Source: JAKAVN01 sp963796565 (GTDB lineage: Bacteria; Desulfobacterota; Binatia; Binatales; Binataceae). From it: a stretch of DNA of 64,000 bases. Of the stretch, positions 43,210 through 52,201 are shown in pieces. A model generated the notes under the pieces. The model did no database searches, was not told the DNA's origin, and worked only from the letters and a program-made list of their open reading frames with translations. Position numbers and translations under genes: made by a program. Position 1 is the first letter of the stretch. The number at the start of each line of letters is the position of its first letter. The stretch covers positions 186,001 through 250,000 of the forward strand of contig CAWCMA010000004.1 of NCBI GenBank assembly GCA_963796565.1. Direction: 5' to 3'.

Positions 43210-43995
43210 CTATTTTTCCACGGATGACGGGCGCAGCAGCTTGCTGCTGATCAAGTTCGAGAGGCTGCGCGGCGTGAACCTGCCCGCGATCACCATCGCG
43301 TTGTTGATCGCTCCCGCCACGCACAACGAACGGCCGCTGGCGGCCGCCGCGATTCCTTCGTGGACCACGCGATCCGCCTCGGTCCATATGAAGGAAGGAA
43401 AGCGCATTCGCTCGTTGTTCGCGACTTTCTGAAACTCGGTACGCACCGGCCCAGGACACAGCGCCATCACGGTCACGCCCGTGCCCTTGAGTTCCGCCGC
43501 TACCGCCTCGCTGAAGCTCAGCACGAAGGCCTTGGTGGCGCCGTACGTCGCCATGTAGGGGGTGGCCTGGAATGCCGCGGTCGAGGCGACGTTGATTACC
43601 GTACCTCCCCGTCGCTCGACCATCGCGGGCACAAACAGCCGCGTCAGCGCCACCAGCGAGGTCACATTGAGCTCGATTTCTTCGAGTTCGCGCTCCGGTG
43701 GCAGAAGATGGAATCGGCCGGTGGTACCGAAGCCGGCATTGTTGACCAGGTAGTCGACCTGGACGCTGTCGGCGGTGAGCTGCTGATGCAAAGCGGCGGG
43801 CGTTTCGCGCTGGGCGAGATCGGCGCCAATGATGCGCACCGCGCCGGCGCCCGCGGCGCGCGCGCGCCCTGCAACCGTGGCGAGGCGATCCTCGCGCCGG
43901 GCCGTCAGTACGAGATCGTAATGCTCCCGCCCGAGCGCGTAGGCGAACTGCTCGCCGAGTCCGCTCGAGGCTCCGGTGATTAGCGCGGTTGGCAA
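43210..43995 (-). CDS. SDR family oxidoreductase
   Basis: This 261-aa protein of the SDR fold has TALITGASSGLGEQFA at the start, NNAGFG near residue 94, catalytic Ser in NVASTAAFQA and Tyr-x3-Lys in YGATKAFV. The C-terminal region is characteristic of the DltE/YqjQ-like group (CPGPVRTEFQKVA). It follows a UDP-sugar gene pair on the same strand. Confidence 0.85.
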   Translation of the reverse strand: MPTALITGASSGLGEQFAYALGREHYDLVLTARREDRLATVAGRARAAGAGAVRIIGADLAQRETPAALHQQLTADSVQVDYLVNNAGFGTTGRFHLLPPERELEEIELNVTSLVALTRLFVPAMVERRGGTVINVASTAAFQATPYMATYGATKAFVLSFSEAVAAELKGTGVTVMALCPGPVRTEFQKVANNERMRFPSFIWTEADRVVHEGIAAAASGRSLCVAGAINNAMVIAGRFTPRSLSNLISSKLLRPSSVEK

Positions 43996-44061
43996 GTTCC
44001 GTTCCTCCGTCTCTCCCAGAAAATCGAGCCCGGCGCGTGTCAGCGCCTGTTCAGCGCTGTT

Positions 44062-45003
44062 TCAGGTGGATACGAGGCCGAGTTCCTTGCGGAAGTGCTC
44101 GACGGTCATCGTGAGGCCCTGGCGCAGCGCGATTTTCGGCACCCATCCCAGACGCGCCTTGGCCAGACTGATGTCCGGGCGGCGGCGCACCGGGTCGTCG
44201 GGTCGCGCAGGATGAAACGCGAGCTTCGAGCCGCTGCGCGACAGTTCGATCGCGAGCGAGGCGAGCTCCAGGATCGTGAACTCGTCGGGATTGCCGATGT
44301 TGACCGGCCCGGTGAGCCCCTCTGCGTTCATCATACGCACCAACGCCTCGATAATGTCGTCGACGTAGGCGAAGGATCGCGTCTGCTTGCCGTCGCTGTA
44401 GATCGGCAGGTCCTCGCCACGCAGCGCGGCCACGCAGAAGTTCGACACCACCCGACCGTCGTTGATCGCCATCCGCGGCCCGTAGGTGTTGAAGATGCGC
44501 ACGATGCGGATGTCGACGTTGTTCTGGCGGTGGTAATCCATCATCAGGCACTCGGCCACTCGTTTGCCCTCGTCGTAGCACGAGCGCACACCGATCGGAT
44601 TGACGTGGCCCCAGTAGCTTTCGGTCTGCGGATGCTGCTCGGGATCGCCGTAGACCTCGCTGGTCGAGGTCAACAGCATCCGCGCGCGCACGCGCTTGGC
44701 CAGCCCGAGCATGTTGATCGTGCCCATCACACTGGTCTTGATGGTTTTGACCGGGTTGTACTGGTAATGCACCGGCGAGGCGGGGCAAGCGAGATGAAAA
44801 ATGCGATCGACCTCGAGCAGGATCGGCTCGACTATGTCGTGGCGGATGAACTCGAAACCTGGATGACTCTGGAGATGTTGGATGTTGGCGCGCTTGCCGC
44901 TGAAAAAATTGTCCAGGCAGATGACGTCGTGTCCGTCACGCAGCAGCCGCTCGCATAGATGCGATCCCAAAAACCCAGCGCCGCCGGTCACCAATGCTCG
45001 CAC
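44062..45003 (-). CDS. NAD-dependent UDP-glucuronate decarboxylase-like epimerase/dehydratase
   Basis: This 313-aa extended SDR has the dinucleotide site TGGAGFLGSHL (Gly7, 10, 13), DNFFSGKRANI, HLACPASPVHYQ (typical of UDP-xylose synthases), catalytic Ser in TSTSEVYGD and Tyr143-x3-Lys147 (YDEGK). The pattern is that of UXS enzymes converting UDP-glucuronate to UDP-xylose through a 4-keto intermediate. Downstream of the ArnB-like aminotransferase on the same strand, it likely feeds cell-envelope sugar synthesis. Confidence 0.85.
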   Translation of the reverse strand: MRALVTGGAGFLGSHLCERLLRDGHDVICLDNFFSGKRANIQHLQSHPGFEFIRHDIVEPILLEVDRIFHLACPASPVHYQYNPVKTIKTSVMGTINMLGLAKRVRARMLLTSTSEVYGDPEQHPQTESYWGHVNPIGVRSCYDEGKRVAECLMMDYHRQNNVDIRIVRIFNTYGPRMAINDGRVVSNFCVAALRGEDLPIYSDGKQTRSFAYVDDIIEALVRMMNAEGLTGPVNIGNPDEFTILELASLAIELSRSGSKLAFHPARPDDPVRRRPDISLAKARLGWVPKIALRQGLTMTVEHFRKELGLVST

Positions 45004-45078
45004 GTATCGCCCTCCGTTGTAGAGGATTCTAAAGGATCGGCCAGGCGCGCGGAAGCCGTGCCCCTACGCCGCGCGGCG

Positions 45079-46260
45079 TCAGCGGCGCGTCTCGCGCGCG
45101 AGCGCCAGCACGGCTTCAATCACGTAGGCGATGTCCTCGTCGCTCATCGCGGGATAGATCGGCAGCGACAGGCATCGACTGTATACGTCCTCGGCGATCG
45201 GAAAATCGCCGGTGCGATAGCCGTAGCGCTCCTGGTAAAAGTGCATCGTGTTGAGCGGGATGCAGTGCACCGAGGTGCCAACGCCGCGCTCGCGCAGGAG
45301 CTCGACGAACTGCGCGCGGCCCACTCGGAGCTGCTCAGGATGCAGCCGCAGGACGTAGAGATGCCAGGCGTGTTCGATCCCCGGCTCCTCGTATGGCACC
45401 TGGAACGCGGGCTCGGCGCGCAACGCCTCGCTGTAGGCGCGTGCGATCGCGCTGCGCCGTCGCATGAATTCGTCGGCGCGGCCGAGTTGCGCTACGCCGA
45501 TCGCGGCATGCACATCGGAGAGGTTATACTTGAAGCCGGTGTCGTGAATTTCGTAGAACCACGAGCCGCTGCGGTCGTAGCGCTTCCAGGCGTCGCGATT
45601 CATCCCGTGCAGGCTTGCGACCGCGATGCGCTCGGCCAGCGCGTCGTCTTCGGTCGTCACCATCCCGCCCTCGGCGCTGGTGATGTTCTTGGTCGCGTAG
45701 AAACTGAAGCAGGAAAGGTCACCGATCGTTCCGATCCGCGTCATCCCGCGGCCTTCGAGATGGCGCGCCGCGCCCACCGCGTGCGCCGCGTCTTCGACGA
45801 TCTTCAGATTGTGGCTGCGGGCGATTGCGAGCAGGCGGTCCATGTCGCACGGGTGCCCGGCGAAGTGCACGGGCAAAATCGCGCGCACGCGGCGATGCTG
45901 GCCGCTCTCGAGCGCCTCTTCGATCCGCGCCGGGTTGATGTTGAAGGTCCCGGGGTCGATGTCGACGAACACCGGTCGCGCTCCCAGGTAGCCGATCACC
46001 TCGGCCGTGGCCGTGAACGTGAACGGCGTGGTGATAACCTCGTCGCCGGGCCCGATGCCGAGCGCGAACAGCGCCAGATGCAGCGCGCCCGTGCAATGCG
46101 CGACCGCCAGCGCGTGGCGCGCGCCGACGTAGGCCGCGAACTCTCTTTCGAAGCGCTTGGCCTTCGGACCGGTGGTGATCCATCCCGAGCGCAGACTGTC
46201 GAGCACCTCGTGCTCTTCCGCGGGACCGATCGAGGGGCGATGAAAAGGGATTTGTCGCAT
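45079..46260 (-). CDS. DegT/DnrJ/EryC1/StrS aminotransferase (ArnB-like)
   Basis: This 393-aa PLP enzyme has the ArnB-like N terminus (LRSGWITTGPKAKRFE), the PLP-binding Lys191 in SFYATKNITSAEGG, the Asp in VEDAAHAVGAA and the FKYNLSDVHAAIG element. It transaminates nucleotide-linked 4-keto sugars to 4-amino sugars. The adjacent UXS-like gene might supply such a keto sugar, suggesting UDP-4-amino-4-deoxy-pentose chemistry; this is inference. Length and motifs are complete. Confidence 0.9.
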   Translation of the reverse strand: MRQIPFHRPSIGPAEEHEVLDSLRSGWITTGPKAKRFEREFAAYVGARHALAVAHCTGALHLALFALGIGPGDEVITTPFTFTATAEVIGYLGARPVFVDIDPGTFNINPARIEEALESGQHRRVRAILPVHFAGHPCDMDRLLAIARSHNLKIVEDAAHAVGAARHLEGRGMTRIGTIGDLSCFSFYATKNITSAEGGMVTTEDDALAERIAVASLHGMNRDAWKRYDRSGSWFYEIHDTGFKYNLSDVHAAIGVAQLGRADEFMRRRSAIARAYSEALRAEPAFQVPYEEPGIEHAWHLYVLRLHPEQLRVGRAQFVELLRERGVGTSVHCIPLNTMHFYQERYGYRTGDFPIAEDVYSRCLSLPIYPAMSDEDIAYVIEAVLALARETRR

Positions 46261-46520
46261 CGCGTGTCGTGCGGAGTATAGAGGATCGTTTGAAAGCCCG
46301 GCAAGGTGGTGTCGCCTAGAGTTAGTTCGTGAGGCGTGCGACAGGCTTCGTCCGATGCGAGAGCGGACGGTCTGTTGCGGCTGGCGGATGAGGGACCGAA
46401 GCTGGCGCGCGGCGCGGCGGATGCGATCCGGAATTTATCAGGAACCCTCACCCTGTCCCGTTCTCCCGAACTACGCGGGCGAGGGCATCAAGAGGATGTG
46501 AGCGGGGCGAAGGTTACTCG

Positions 46521-48095
46521 CTACTCGACCGGGAGCGCGTCAGTCGGCAGACGATGCCACTGCGAGGCGTCGCCGGCGCCGGGCGCGGGCGCACCGCTCG
46601 TCGGGTTGCCCCCGCCGCTGTCGGCCCCGGCGTTGGGTACGTCGTCTGCGGCCGCGGCTGGTGCCCCCGATACGCCCGGAGCACTGTTCTCGTCGTTCGC
46701 ACCGGGGCTGACTGGGTCGCCTTCGGTATCCTCAGTCGCCGCAGGATTGGCGCCGACGGGCGCGGGCGCGGGTCTTATCGCGTTGCTCGAAGGCGCCGGC
46801 GGAATTGCCGCGACGGCCTTGCCGGTTCCGGTAGCGGCGTCGTTATCGCTGGCAGCATCGGTACCAGTGCTGCCGCCGACGCTGGTGTCGGCGTCGGGCG
46901 CAGATGCCGCGCTGCCCGGCGGAGGCAACGGCACTGAGTTCGCGGTTTCGGTGGTCGGTGGCATCGCGTCCGGCGGGTCCGGCCCCGGCATCACGTAAGT
47001 TGGCACGCCGGTCTTTTCCTCGACCGCTTTCTCGAGCTTTACCGCTTCGATATTGGCGAGCAGACCCTGGCTTTTCGCCAGGTTCAAAGCGTGTCGCCAT
47101 AGCCCCGGGTACATGCCGTAGAGATCGTCATGGACCTCGACGTAAAGCGCGCCCCCGCGCCATCCGTACTTGATCGGCTGGTAGACGAAGCGCCCCGGCG
47201 TGCCGACGCTCGTATGGAAGTACAGGTGCTCGATATCCTCGGGATAAAGTCGCACGCATCCGTGGCTGACTTCCATCCCCACGCCCCACGGCACGTTGGT
47301 CCCATGCAACGCGTACATCGGCAGCGTCAGCGCGAGCCGGTAGTGGCCGAGCGGATTGTCGGGATCGCCGCCCTCGACCACGTGCTCGGCCTCGCCGTCG
47401 CGCTCGAGATGTTCCTGGTAGATGTCATCGGGCACCACCCAGGTTGGATTGTGAGTCTTGTCGCGGATGGTCCAGGTGCCGGTCGGTGTTCGCCAGTCGT
47501 AGCGGCCGAGTCCGACCGGAAAAGTGAAAATGACCGTGGGATGCGCACCGCCGCTCGGATGCGCCTTGGTGGAGCCGTGCGCTTTCGTCGGATGGCGAGA
47601 CTCGGCGTAGGCCGTGTGCGCGAACTTGGCCTTCCCGATTCGCCGTCGGCCGGCGACCGGCGTGGGATAGTAGTAGTACAGGCGCATCTCGGGAATGTTC
47701 ATCACGATTCCAGCGTGAGGCGCGCTGGGCAGGATGTGCTCGGTCGGTATGATGATAAGCTTGCCGACCGGCGGCGACCACCAATCCATGTGATTGTTGG
47801 CGTTGGAAACTTCGGTCGGGCTGAGTCCATACCAGCGTGCGACGTCGAGCAGCGTGTCGCCTTTGCGAATGGTGTAGGTTTGCAGCGAACCGATCAGGTC
47901 GTTGCGCCCGGTGGGAACCGGATAACCGACCAGCGGCCGGGTCTCGAAATCGTGTTCACTCCAGCTATGGGCAAGCCGGGGCGCCGCGAACAGAGCGATC
48001 GTGGCGAACACGATCGCCGCTACGCATCCGGCGCCAATCCGCGAGGACAACCGCGATCTTTTGCGCGATGTCTTGCGCGATCTCTTGTCATGCAT
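46521..48095 (-). CDS. L,D-transpeptidase with LysM and long disordered tail
   Basis: This 524-aa exported protein has an N-terminal basic segment and signal anchor (about 20-43), a LysM domain (TYTIRKGDTLLDVARWYG, residues 73-118) and a YkuD catalytic domain (about 130-330) with the active site HGCVRLYP, Cys280. It cross-links peptidoglycan 3-3 or attaches proteins to it. Residues about 370-524 are Pro/Ala/Gly/Asp-rich low complexity. Such a long tail is unusual for the family. Confidence 0.88.
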   Translation of the reverse strand: MHDKRSRKTSRKRSRLSSRIGAGCVAAIVFATIALFAAPRLAHSWSEHDFETRPLVGYPVPTGRNDLIGSLQTYTIRKGDTLLDVARWYGLSPTEVSNANNHMDWWSPPVGKLIIIPTEHILPSAPHAGIVMNIPEMRLYYYYPTPVAGRRRIGKAKFAHTAYAESRHPTKAHGSTKAHPSGGAHPTVIFTFPVGLGRYDWRTPTGTWTIRDKTHNPTWVVPDDIYQEHLERDGEAEHVVEGGDPDNPLGHYRLALTLPMYALHGTNVPWGVGMEVSHGCVRLYPEDIEHLYFHTSVGTPGRFVYQPIKYGWRGGALYVEVHDDLYGMYPGLWRHALNLAKSQGLLANIEAVKLEKAVEEKTGVPTYVMPGPDPPDAMPPTTETANSVPLPPPGSAASAPDADTSVGGSTGTDAASDNDAATGTGKAVAAIPPAPSSNAIRPAPAPVGANPAATEDTEGDPVSPGANDENSAPGVSGAPAAAADDVPNAGADSGGGNPTSGAPAPGAGDASQWHRLPTDALPVE

Positions 48096-48169
48096 TGCTA
48101 GGCCCCGGCGCTTGTAGCGCGCACCATCCCCTCATCTGTCGCCACGCAAAAATGATAGGGTAATGCCGA

Positions 48170-50353
48170 TCAGTCGGCAACTGGCCTCAAGTTGGCGAAT
48201 TTCAGCACCAGCAGCTTCACTCCGCTGCGCTCGAAATGCACCCACGCCTTGGCGCCTTCGCCGCGCCCCTCGCGCCGGCGCACCACACCGCGGCCGAAGG
48301 TCTGATGGACGACGTGCGCGCCCACTGCCAGATTGTCGCCGTCGCCCGTTTCGCCGTCTTCGGAGACCTGGCTGGTGCTGTAATCGACGTAGGTGCCGCG
48401 CGCAGGCGGGCGCAGTACCGAGCCCGGCTTCTCGGGTGCGATGCGGGTGATCAGGGCGGGATCGATCTCGCCCAGGAAGCGCGAGGGCCGCGACTCGTTG
48501 CGTTGGCCGTAGAGCTCGCGCGTCAGCGTGTTGGTCAGGTACAAGAGCCGCCGCGCCCGAGTCATCCCGACGTAGCACAGCCGGCGCTCCTCCTCGACTT
48601 CGCGCCCGTCGTCGTGCGAGCGAAAATGCGGAAACAATCCCTCTTCCATCCCCGCGATGAACACCACCGGGTACTCCAGGCCCTTGGAGGTATGCAGCGT
48701 CATCAGTGCCGCGCGCCCGCCGCGCCCGGCGACCTGGTCGGCGTCGCTGACCAGCGCCACGCGCTCGAGGAAGTCGGCGAGGCCACCGTTTTGCCCCTCG
48801 GCGTCGAAGGCGTCGGCCGCCGAAAGCATCTCGGCCACGTTCTGACGGCGCGCCGCGCCGTCCTGCATCGCGTCGAGATAGCCGAGAAATCCCGCCCGGG
48901 TGATCACTTCGTCGAGGGTCGTGCGCACCTTCATCGCCGGCGCGCGCGCGGCCAGATCGTGCATCCACCCGTACAGCTCGCCCGCCTGCTTGGCCGAACG
49001 AAGCGCCACGCGCGAGTTGGTTTCCAGGCGCCCCAGCGCCTCGAAGGCCGTCACGCCTTCCTCGGCGGCGATTTGCGCCGCCGCCTCCAGTGTCTTGGCG
49101 CCCACGCCGCGCGTCGGCGCTCCCACCATCCGTTCGACGCTGACCGCGTCGGCTGGATTGGCCAGCACGCGCAGGTAGGCAAGCAGGTCCTTGACCTCGC
49201 GATGCTCATAGAAGCGCAGTCCGCCGACCACGTAGTACGGGACGCGCCGGCGCACCAGCGCCTCCTCGATCACGCGTGCCTGCGCGTTGACGCGGTAGAA
49301 CACCACGATGTCGGCGGGGTCGGCGCCGCCCTCGGCGCCGAGGCGTCCGATCTCGCGCGCGATGAAGTCGGCCTCGTCGCGTTCGGTCACGCCGGTGAAA
49401 TAAGTCACGGGCTCGCCCGAGGCGTTTTCGGTCCACAAGCGCTTTTCCTTGCGCTCGCGGTTGTTGCGGATCACGGTGTCGGCGGCGGCCAGGATGGTCT
49501 TGGTCGAGCGGTAGTTTTGTTCGAGCTTGAAGATGCGCGCCTCGGGAAAGTCGCGCTCGAAGTCGAGGATGTTGCGGATGTCGGCGCCGCGCCAGCGGTA
49601 GATCGACTGGTCCTCGTCACCGACCACGCACAAGTTGGAGCTGCGCGCCGAGAGCGCGCGCACCAGCAGGTACTGCACGCGGTTGGTGTCCTGGTATTCG
49701 TCGACCAGCAGATGCTCCGCGCGCGACTGCCATCGCAGCAGCACGCCCGGGTCGCGTTCGAAGATTTCGTGGACGTTGAGCAGCAGGTCGCTGAAGTCCA
49801 TCGCGTTCATCGCGCGCAGCCGCTCACGGTAGAGCCGATAGATCGTGGCCAGGGCGGCGTCACGGCCATCGCCGGCGGCGCTTTCGGCGAAAGCGGCGGG
49901 GCCGATGGCGTCGTTCTTGAGCTGTTCGATTCGCGCGCGCGCCATCTCGGGCGTCGGCGCACCCGCCAGCGCCGCTTCTTCGATCACGCGGCGCATCACG
50001 GTCATTGCGTCGCCCTCATCGAGGATCGAAAAGTTTGGCCGGTAGCCGAGCGCTTCGGCCTCCTGGCGCAGGATGCGCGCGCAGGCCGAATGAAACGTGC
50101 TCACCCACGGCCAGCGCGAATCCTCGCCGACCAGCGCCGCGATTCGCTCGCGCATCTCGCCCGCCGCCTTGTTGGTGAAAGTCACCGCCAGCATCCGCTC
50201 GGGCGCCGCCTTGCGTTCGGCCAGCAGGTGCGCGATACGGTAAGTCAGCACGCGGGTTTTGCCCGAGCCGGCGCCGGCCAGGATGAGAATCGGGCCCTCG
50301 GGCGCGAGCACGGCGTCGCGCTGGGCGGGGTTGAGATCGTCGAGCCTCAGCAT
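48170..50353 (-). CDS. UvrD/PcrA-type DNA helicase
   Basis: This 727-aa superfamily I helicase has Walker A LAGAGSGKTRV (residues 25-35), Walker B DEYQDTNRVQ, motif III GDEDQSIYRWRGAD, motif IV QNYRSTKTI, motif V TLHTSKGLEYPVVFI and motif VI CYVGMTRAR. It has the PcrA C-terminal tail region (ARGTYVDYSTSQVSE, then VHQTFGRGVV). I start at the MLRLDDLNPAQR ATG (50351-50353), since the family begins there; the frame is open to 50494. It is divergent from rlmE. It acts in repair and replication-fork maintenance. Confidence 0.94.
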   Translation of the reverse strand: MLRLDDLNPAQRDAVLAPEGPILILAGAGSGKTRVLTYRIAHLLAERKAAPERMLAVTFTNKAAGEMRERIAALVGEDSRWPWVSTFHSACARILRQEAEALGYRPNFSILDEGDAMTVMRRVIEEAALAGAPTPEMARARIEQLKNDAIGPAAFAESAAGDGRDAALATIYRLYRERLRAMNAMDFSDLLLNVHEIFERDPGVLLRWQSRAEHLLVDEYQDTNRVQYLLVRALSARSSNLCVVGDEDQSIYRWRGADIRNILDFERDFPEARIFKLEQNYRSTKTILAAADTVIRNNRERKEKRLWTENASGEPVTYFTGVTERDEADFIAREIGRLGAEGGADPADIVVFYRVNAQARVIEEALVRRRVPYYVVGGLRFYEHREVKDLLAYLRVLANPADAVSVERMVGAPTRGVGAKTLEAAAQIAAEEGVTAFEALGRLETNSRVALRSAKQAGELYGWMHDLAARAPAMKVRTTLDEVITRAGFLGYLDAMQDGAARRQNVAEMLSAADAFDAEGQNGGLADFLERVALVSDADQVAGRGGRAALMTLHTSKGLEYPVVFIAGMEEGLFPHFRSHDDGREVEEERRLCYVGMTRARRLLYLTNTLTRELYGQRNESRPSRFLGEIDPALITRIAPEKPGSVLRPPARGTYVDYSTSQVSEDGETGDGDNLAVGAHVVHQTFGRGVVRRREGRGEGAKAWVHFERSGVKLLVLKFANLRPVAD

Positions 50354-50662
50354 CGGTGGAGAGTTTTTCGCGGCATTCTTGACGGCATCGCTGGTGGTAT
50401 TTTGAAGGAACAAAGTCGCGGCGGCAAAACGATGCGCATCCGCCCGCAAGAAAATAGCCGCTTCGCGCCGCGCTTCAAACCCCGCGCGCATCACGGGACC
50501 TCCGAAGCTGTGGATTACTTTACATCATTGCAGCGAGCGAGCGCGATGATGCATGCGCAGCCGGCGCGCTCGAATGTGCGCGGAACAAAATTCTCCGCTC
50601 GGCGCCTCGCTGGAAATGACGTACCGCGATCTCTGCTAAGCTTACGGCTAAGCTTGCAATCG
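50354..50662. other. Divergent intergenic region (309 bases) between helicase and rlmE genes
   Basis: It contains no gene. It holds a 9-bp direct repeat GCTAAGCTT (50635-50643 and 50647-50655). Overlapping it, AAGCTTA/TAAGCTT (50638-50644 and 50649-50655) is an inverted pair with a 4-base loop. No strong promoter consensus is seen by eye. Confidence 0.5.
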
Positions 50663-51286
50663 ATGGCGAAGTACGAACCGCACGATACGTTCTACCGTAA
50701 GGCGCGCGAGCGCGGGCTGCCTTCGCGCGCGGCGTTCAAGATCGAAGAGCTGCTGGCGCGCTTTCGGCTGGTACGGCCCGGCGCGCGGGTGGTGGATCTC
50801 GGATGCGCGCCGGGCGGATGGCTGAGCATGCTCGCCGTCGCGGTGGGGCCGCGAGGCAGGGTGGCTGGAATCGATCTGGCCGCGTGTCCCCCATGTGCCG
50901 CCAACGTGGTCACGATGATCGGTGATATTCGCGAGCCGGCGAGCGTCGCTGCGGTGGCGGCGGCCTTGGGGGCGTCCGCCGATCTGATGACCAGCGACTT
51001 GGCGCCTAAGTTGACTGGCGTGGCCGAACGCGACCAGGCCCGGATGCTCGAGCTTGCGCTCGCCGCGCTCGAATGCGCACGCGCGCTGCTGCGCCCCGGC
51101 GGTGCGATGGTAGTGAAGCTTTTCATGGGTGGAGATTTCAGCGAAGCGGTCGAGGCCTTCGCGCGCGATTTCGCTCAGGTCGAGCGCACGCGCACGCGCG
51201 CGAGCCGCCCCGGCTCCTCCGAGATGTACCTTGTGGCGCGGGGGTTTCGCGCGGCGCCCGCTCGCGCAGCCGGTCCCGTTGGATAG
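50663..51286 (+). CDS. rlmE: 23S rRNA (uridine-2'-O) methyltransferase RlmE/FtsJ
   Basis: This 207-aa protein shows the full catalytic tetrad Lys26 (RAAFKIEEL), Asp112 (TSDLAPKLTG), Lys152 (VVKLFMGG) and Glu187 (SSEMYLVARGF), and the SAM-binding DLGCAPGGWLSML. It methylates U2552 of 23S rRNA. I start at ATG 50663 (MAKYEPHDTFY), as the family begins there; the very long open frame to 48236 is antisense to the helicase gene and not coding. Confidence 0.95.
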   Translation: MAKYEPHDTFYRKARERGLPSRAAFKIEELLARFRLVRPGARVVDLGCAPGGWLSMLAVAVGPRGRVAGIDLAACPPCAANVVTMIGDIREPASVAAVAAALGASADLMTSDLAPKLTGVAERDQARMLELALAALECARALLRPGGAMVVKLFMGGDFSEAVEAFARDFAQVERTRTRASRPGSSEMYLVARGFRAAPARAAGPVG

Positions 51287-51314
51287 GGACGCGCAGCGCG
51301 TTAAGCTCGTTCCC

Positions 51315-52148
51315 ATGTGGTGGCACCGCCACAGAGCGGCCTTGGCCGCGGCCGCGCTAGCCGCGATTTTAGCGCTGTTTCCCGGATGCGCGAGGCGAGG
51401 CGAGGACGATGGCTCTACGCCCGGCCAGGTGCGGGTGGAAGTCGCCAACGTCGGCCTCGACAACGATAGCGGCGCGCACTATGTGCAGCTCGAGGATCTC
51501 TCCCGCACGCGCAGGCTGCAGATTCTGATCGGCGACGAAGAGGCGCGCACGATCATGTTGGAGATGCACGGGATCAAGCCCGATCGCCCGCTCACCCACG
51601 ATCTGCTGCGCGACGTGATCGAGCAGACCGGCAATCACGTTGATCGCGTAGTCATCACCAGCGTTCACAATCAAGTCTATTACGCCGACATCTACCTCGA
51701 TCGCGCGGGCCTGCGCCTGGACAGCCGGCCGAGCGACGCCATCGCGCTGGCGATGGGAATGGGGGCGCCGATCTTCGTGGCCAACGACCTCTTTCAGCCC
51801 GCCACTGCGCTACAGCACGAAGCGCCCGCACGCAAAGATTTGCCCGCCACCATCACTACCCAGGACATCGTGGTCCAGGATCTGAGTCCCTCGCTGGCCA
51901 GGCATTTCGCGGTGCCGCCGTTAAGCGGCGTGCTGGTGGCGCAGGTCTCGGGTCCCGCCGCGCGGGCCGGATTGATGCGCGGCGATATCGTCACCGCGGT
52001 GGACAAGCATCGCGTGCACCGTACCTCTGACTTCGTGATGGCGTTGGTTGGCTTCAGGGATCCGTACGTGAGCTTCAGCGTGACGCGTGGACGGCAAACG
52101 CGCACGATCACGGTCGAGCGCGAAAGGGCCGGGCGCGGCGGTCACTAG
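51315..52148 (+). CDS. Lipoprotein-like bifunctional-nuclease (DUF151) plus PDZ protein
   Basis: This 277-aa protein has a hydrophobic N terminus ending LFPGCARR, so Cys25 may be lipidated, though the lipobox is atypical. Residues about 40-160 are a BFN/DUF151 domain (DSGAHYVQLEDLSRTRRL, LDSRPSDAIALAMGM). Residues about 190-270 form a PDZ domain (SGVLVAQVSGPAARAGLMRGD, then FSVTRGRQ). BFN domains act as ribosome-associated nucleases or RNA-binding elements in other bacteria; an exported BFN-PDZ pair is unexpected and the function is unclear. Confidence 0.7.
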   Translation: MWWHRHRAALAAAALAAILALFPGCARRGEDDGSTPGQVRVEVANVGLDNDSGAHYVQLEDLSRTRRLQILIGDEEARTIMLEMHGIKPDRPLTHDLLRDVIEQTGNHVDRVVITSVHNQVYYADIYLDRAGLRLDSRPSDAIALAMGMGAPIFVANDLFQPATALQHEAPARKDLPATITTQDIVVQDLSPSLARHFAVPPLSGVLVAQVSGPAARAGLMRGDIVTAVDKHRVHRTSDFVMALVGFRDPYVSFSVTRGRQTRTITVERERAGRGGH

Positions 52149-52201
52149 AAATGAGCGAGAAACGCGTGCGTCGAGGAGCCCGGGCAGATTGTGGCAGCGG
52201 A

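Noticed and set aside
50635..50655. Repeat GCTAAGCTT upstream of rlmE as an origin or iteron
   Set aside because: Only two copies, no DnaA boxes and no AT-rich unwinding segment nearby; a local duplication or binding site is enough.
48236..50662. A very long plus-strand open frame (about 800 codons) antisense to the UvrD/PcrA gene and continuous with rlmE
   Set aside because: Its residues are His/Arg/Gly-rich and lack any recognisable domain, as expected for the antisense frame of high-GC codons. The genuine rlmE begins at 50663 with the family start and tetrad.
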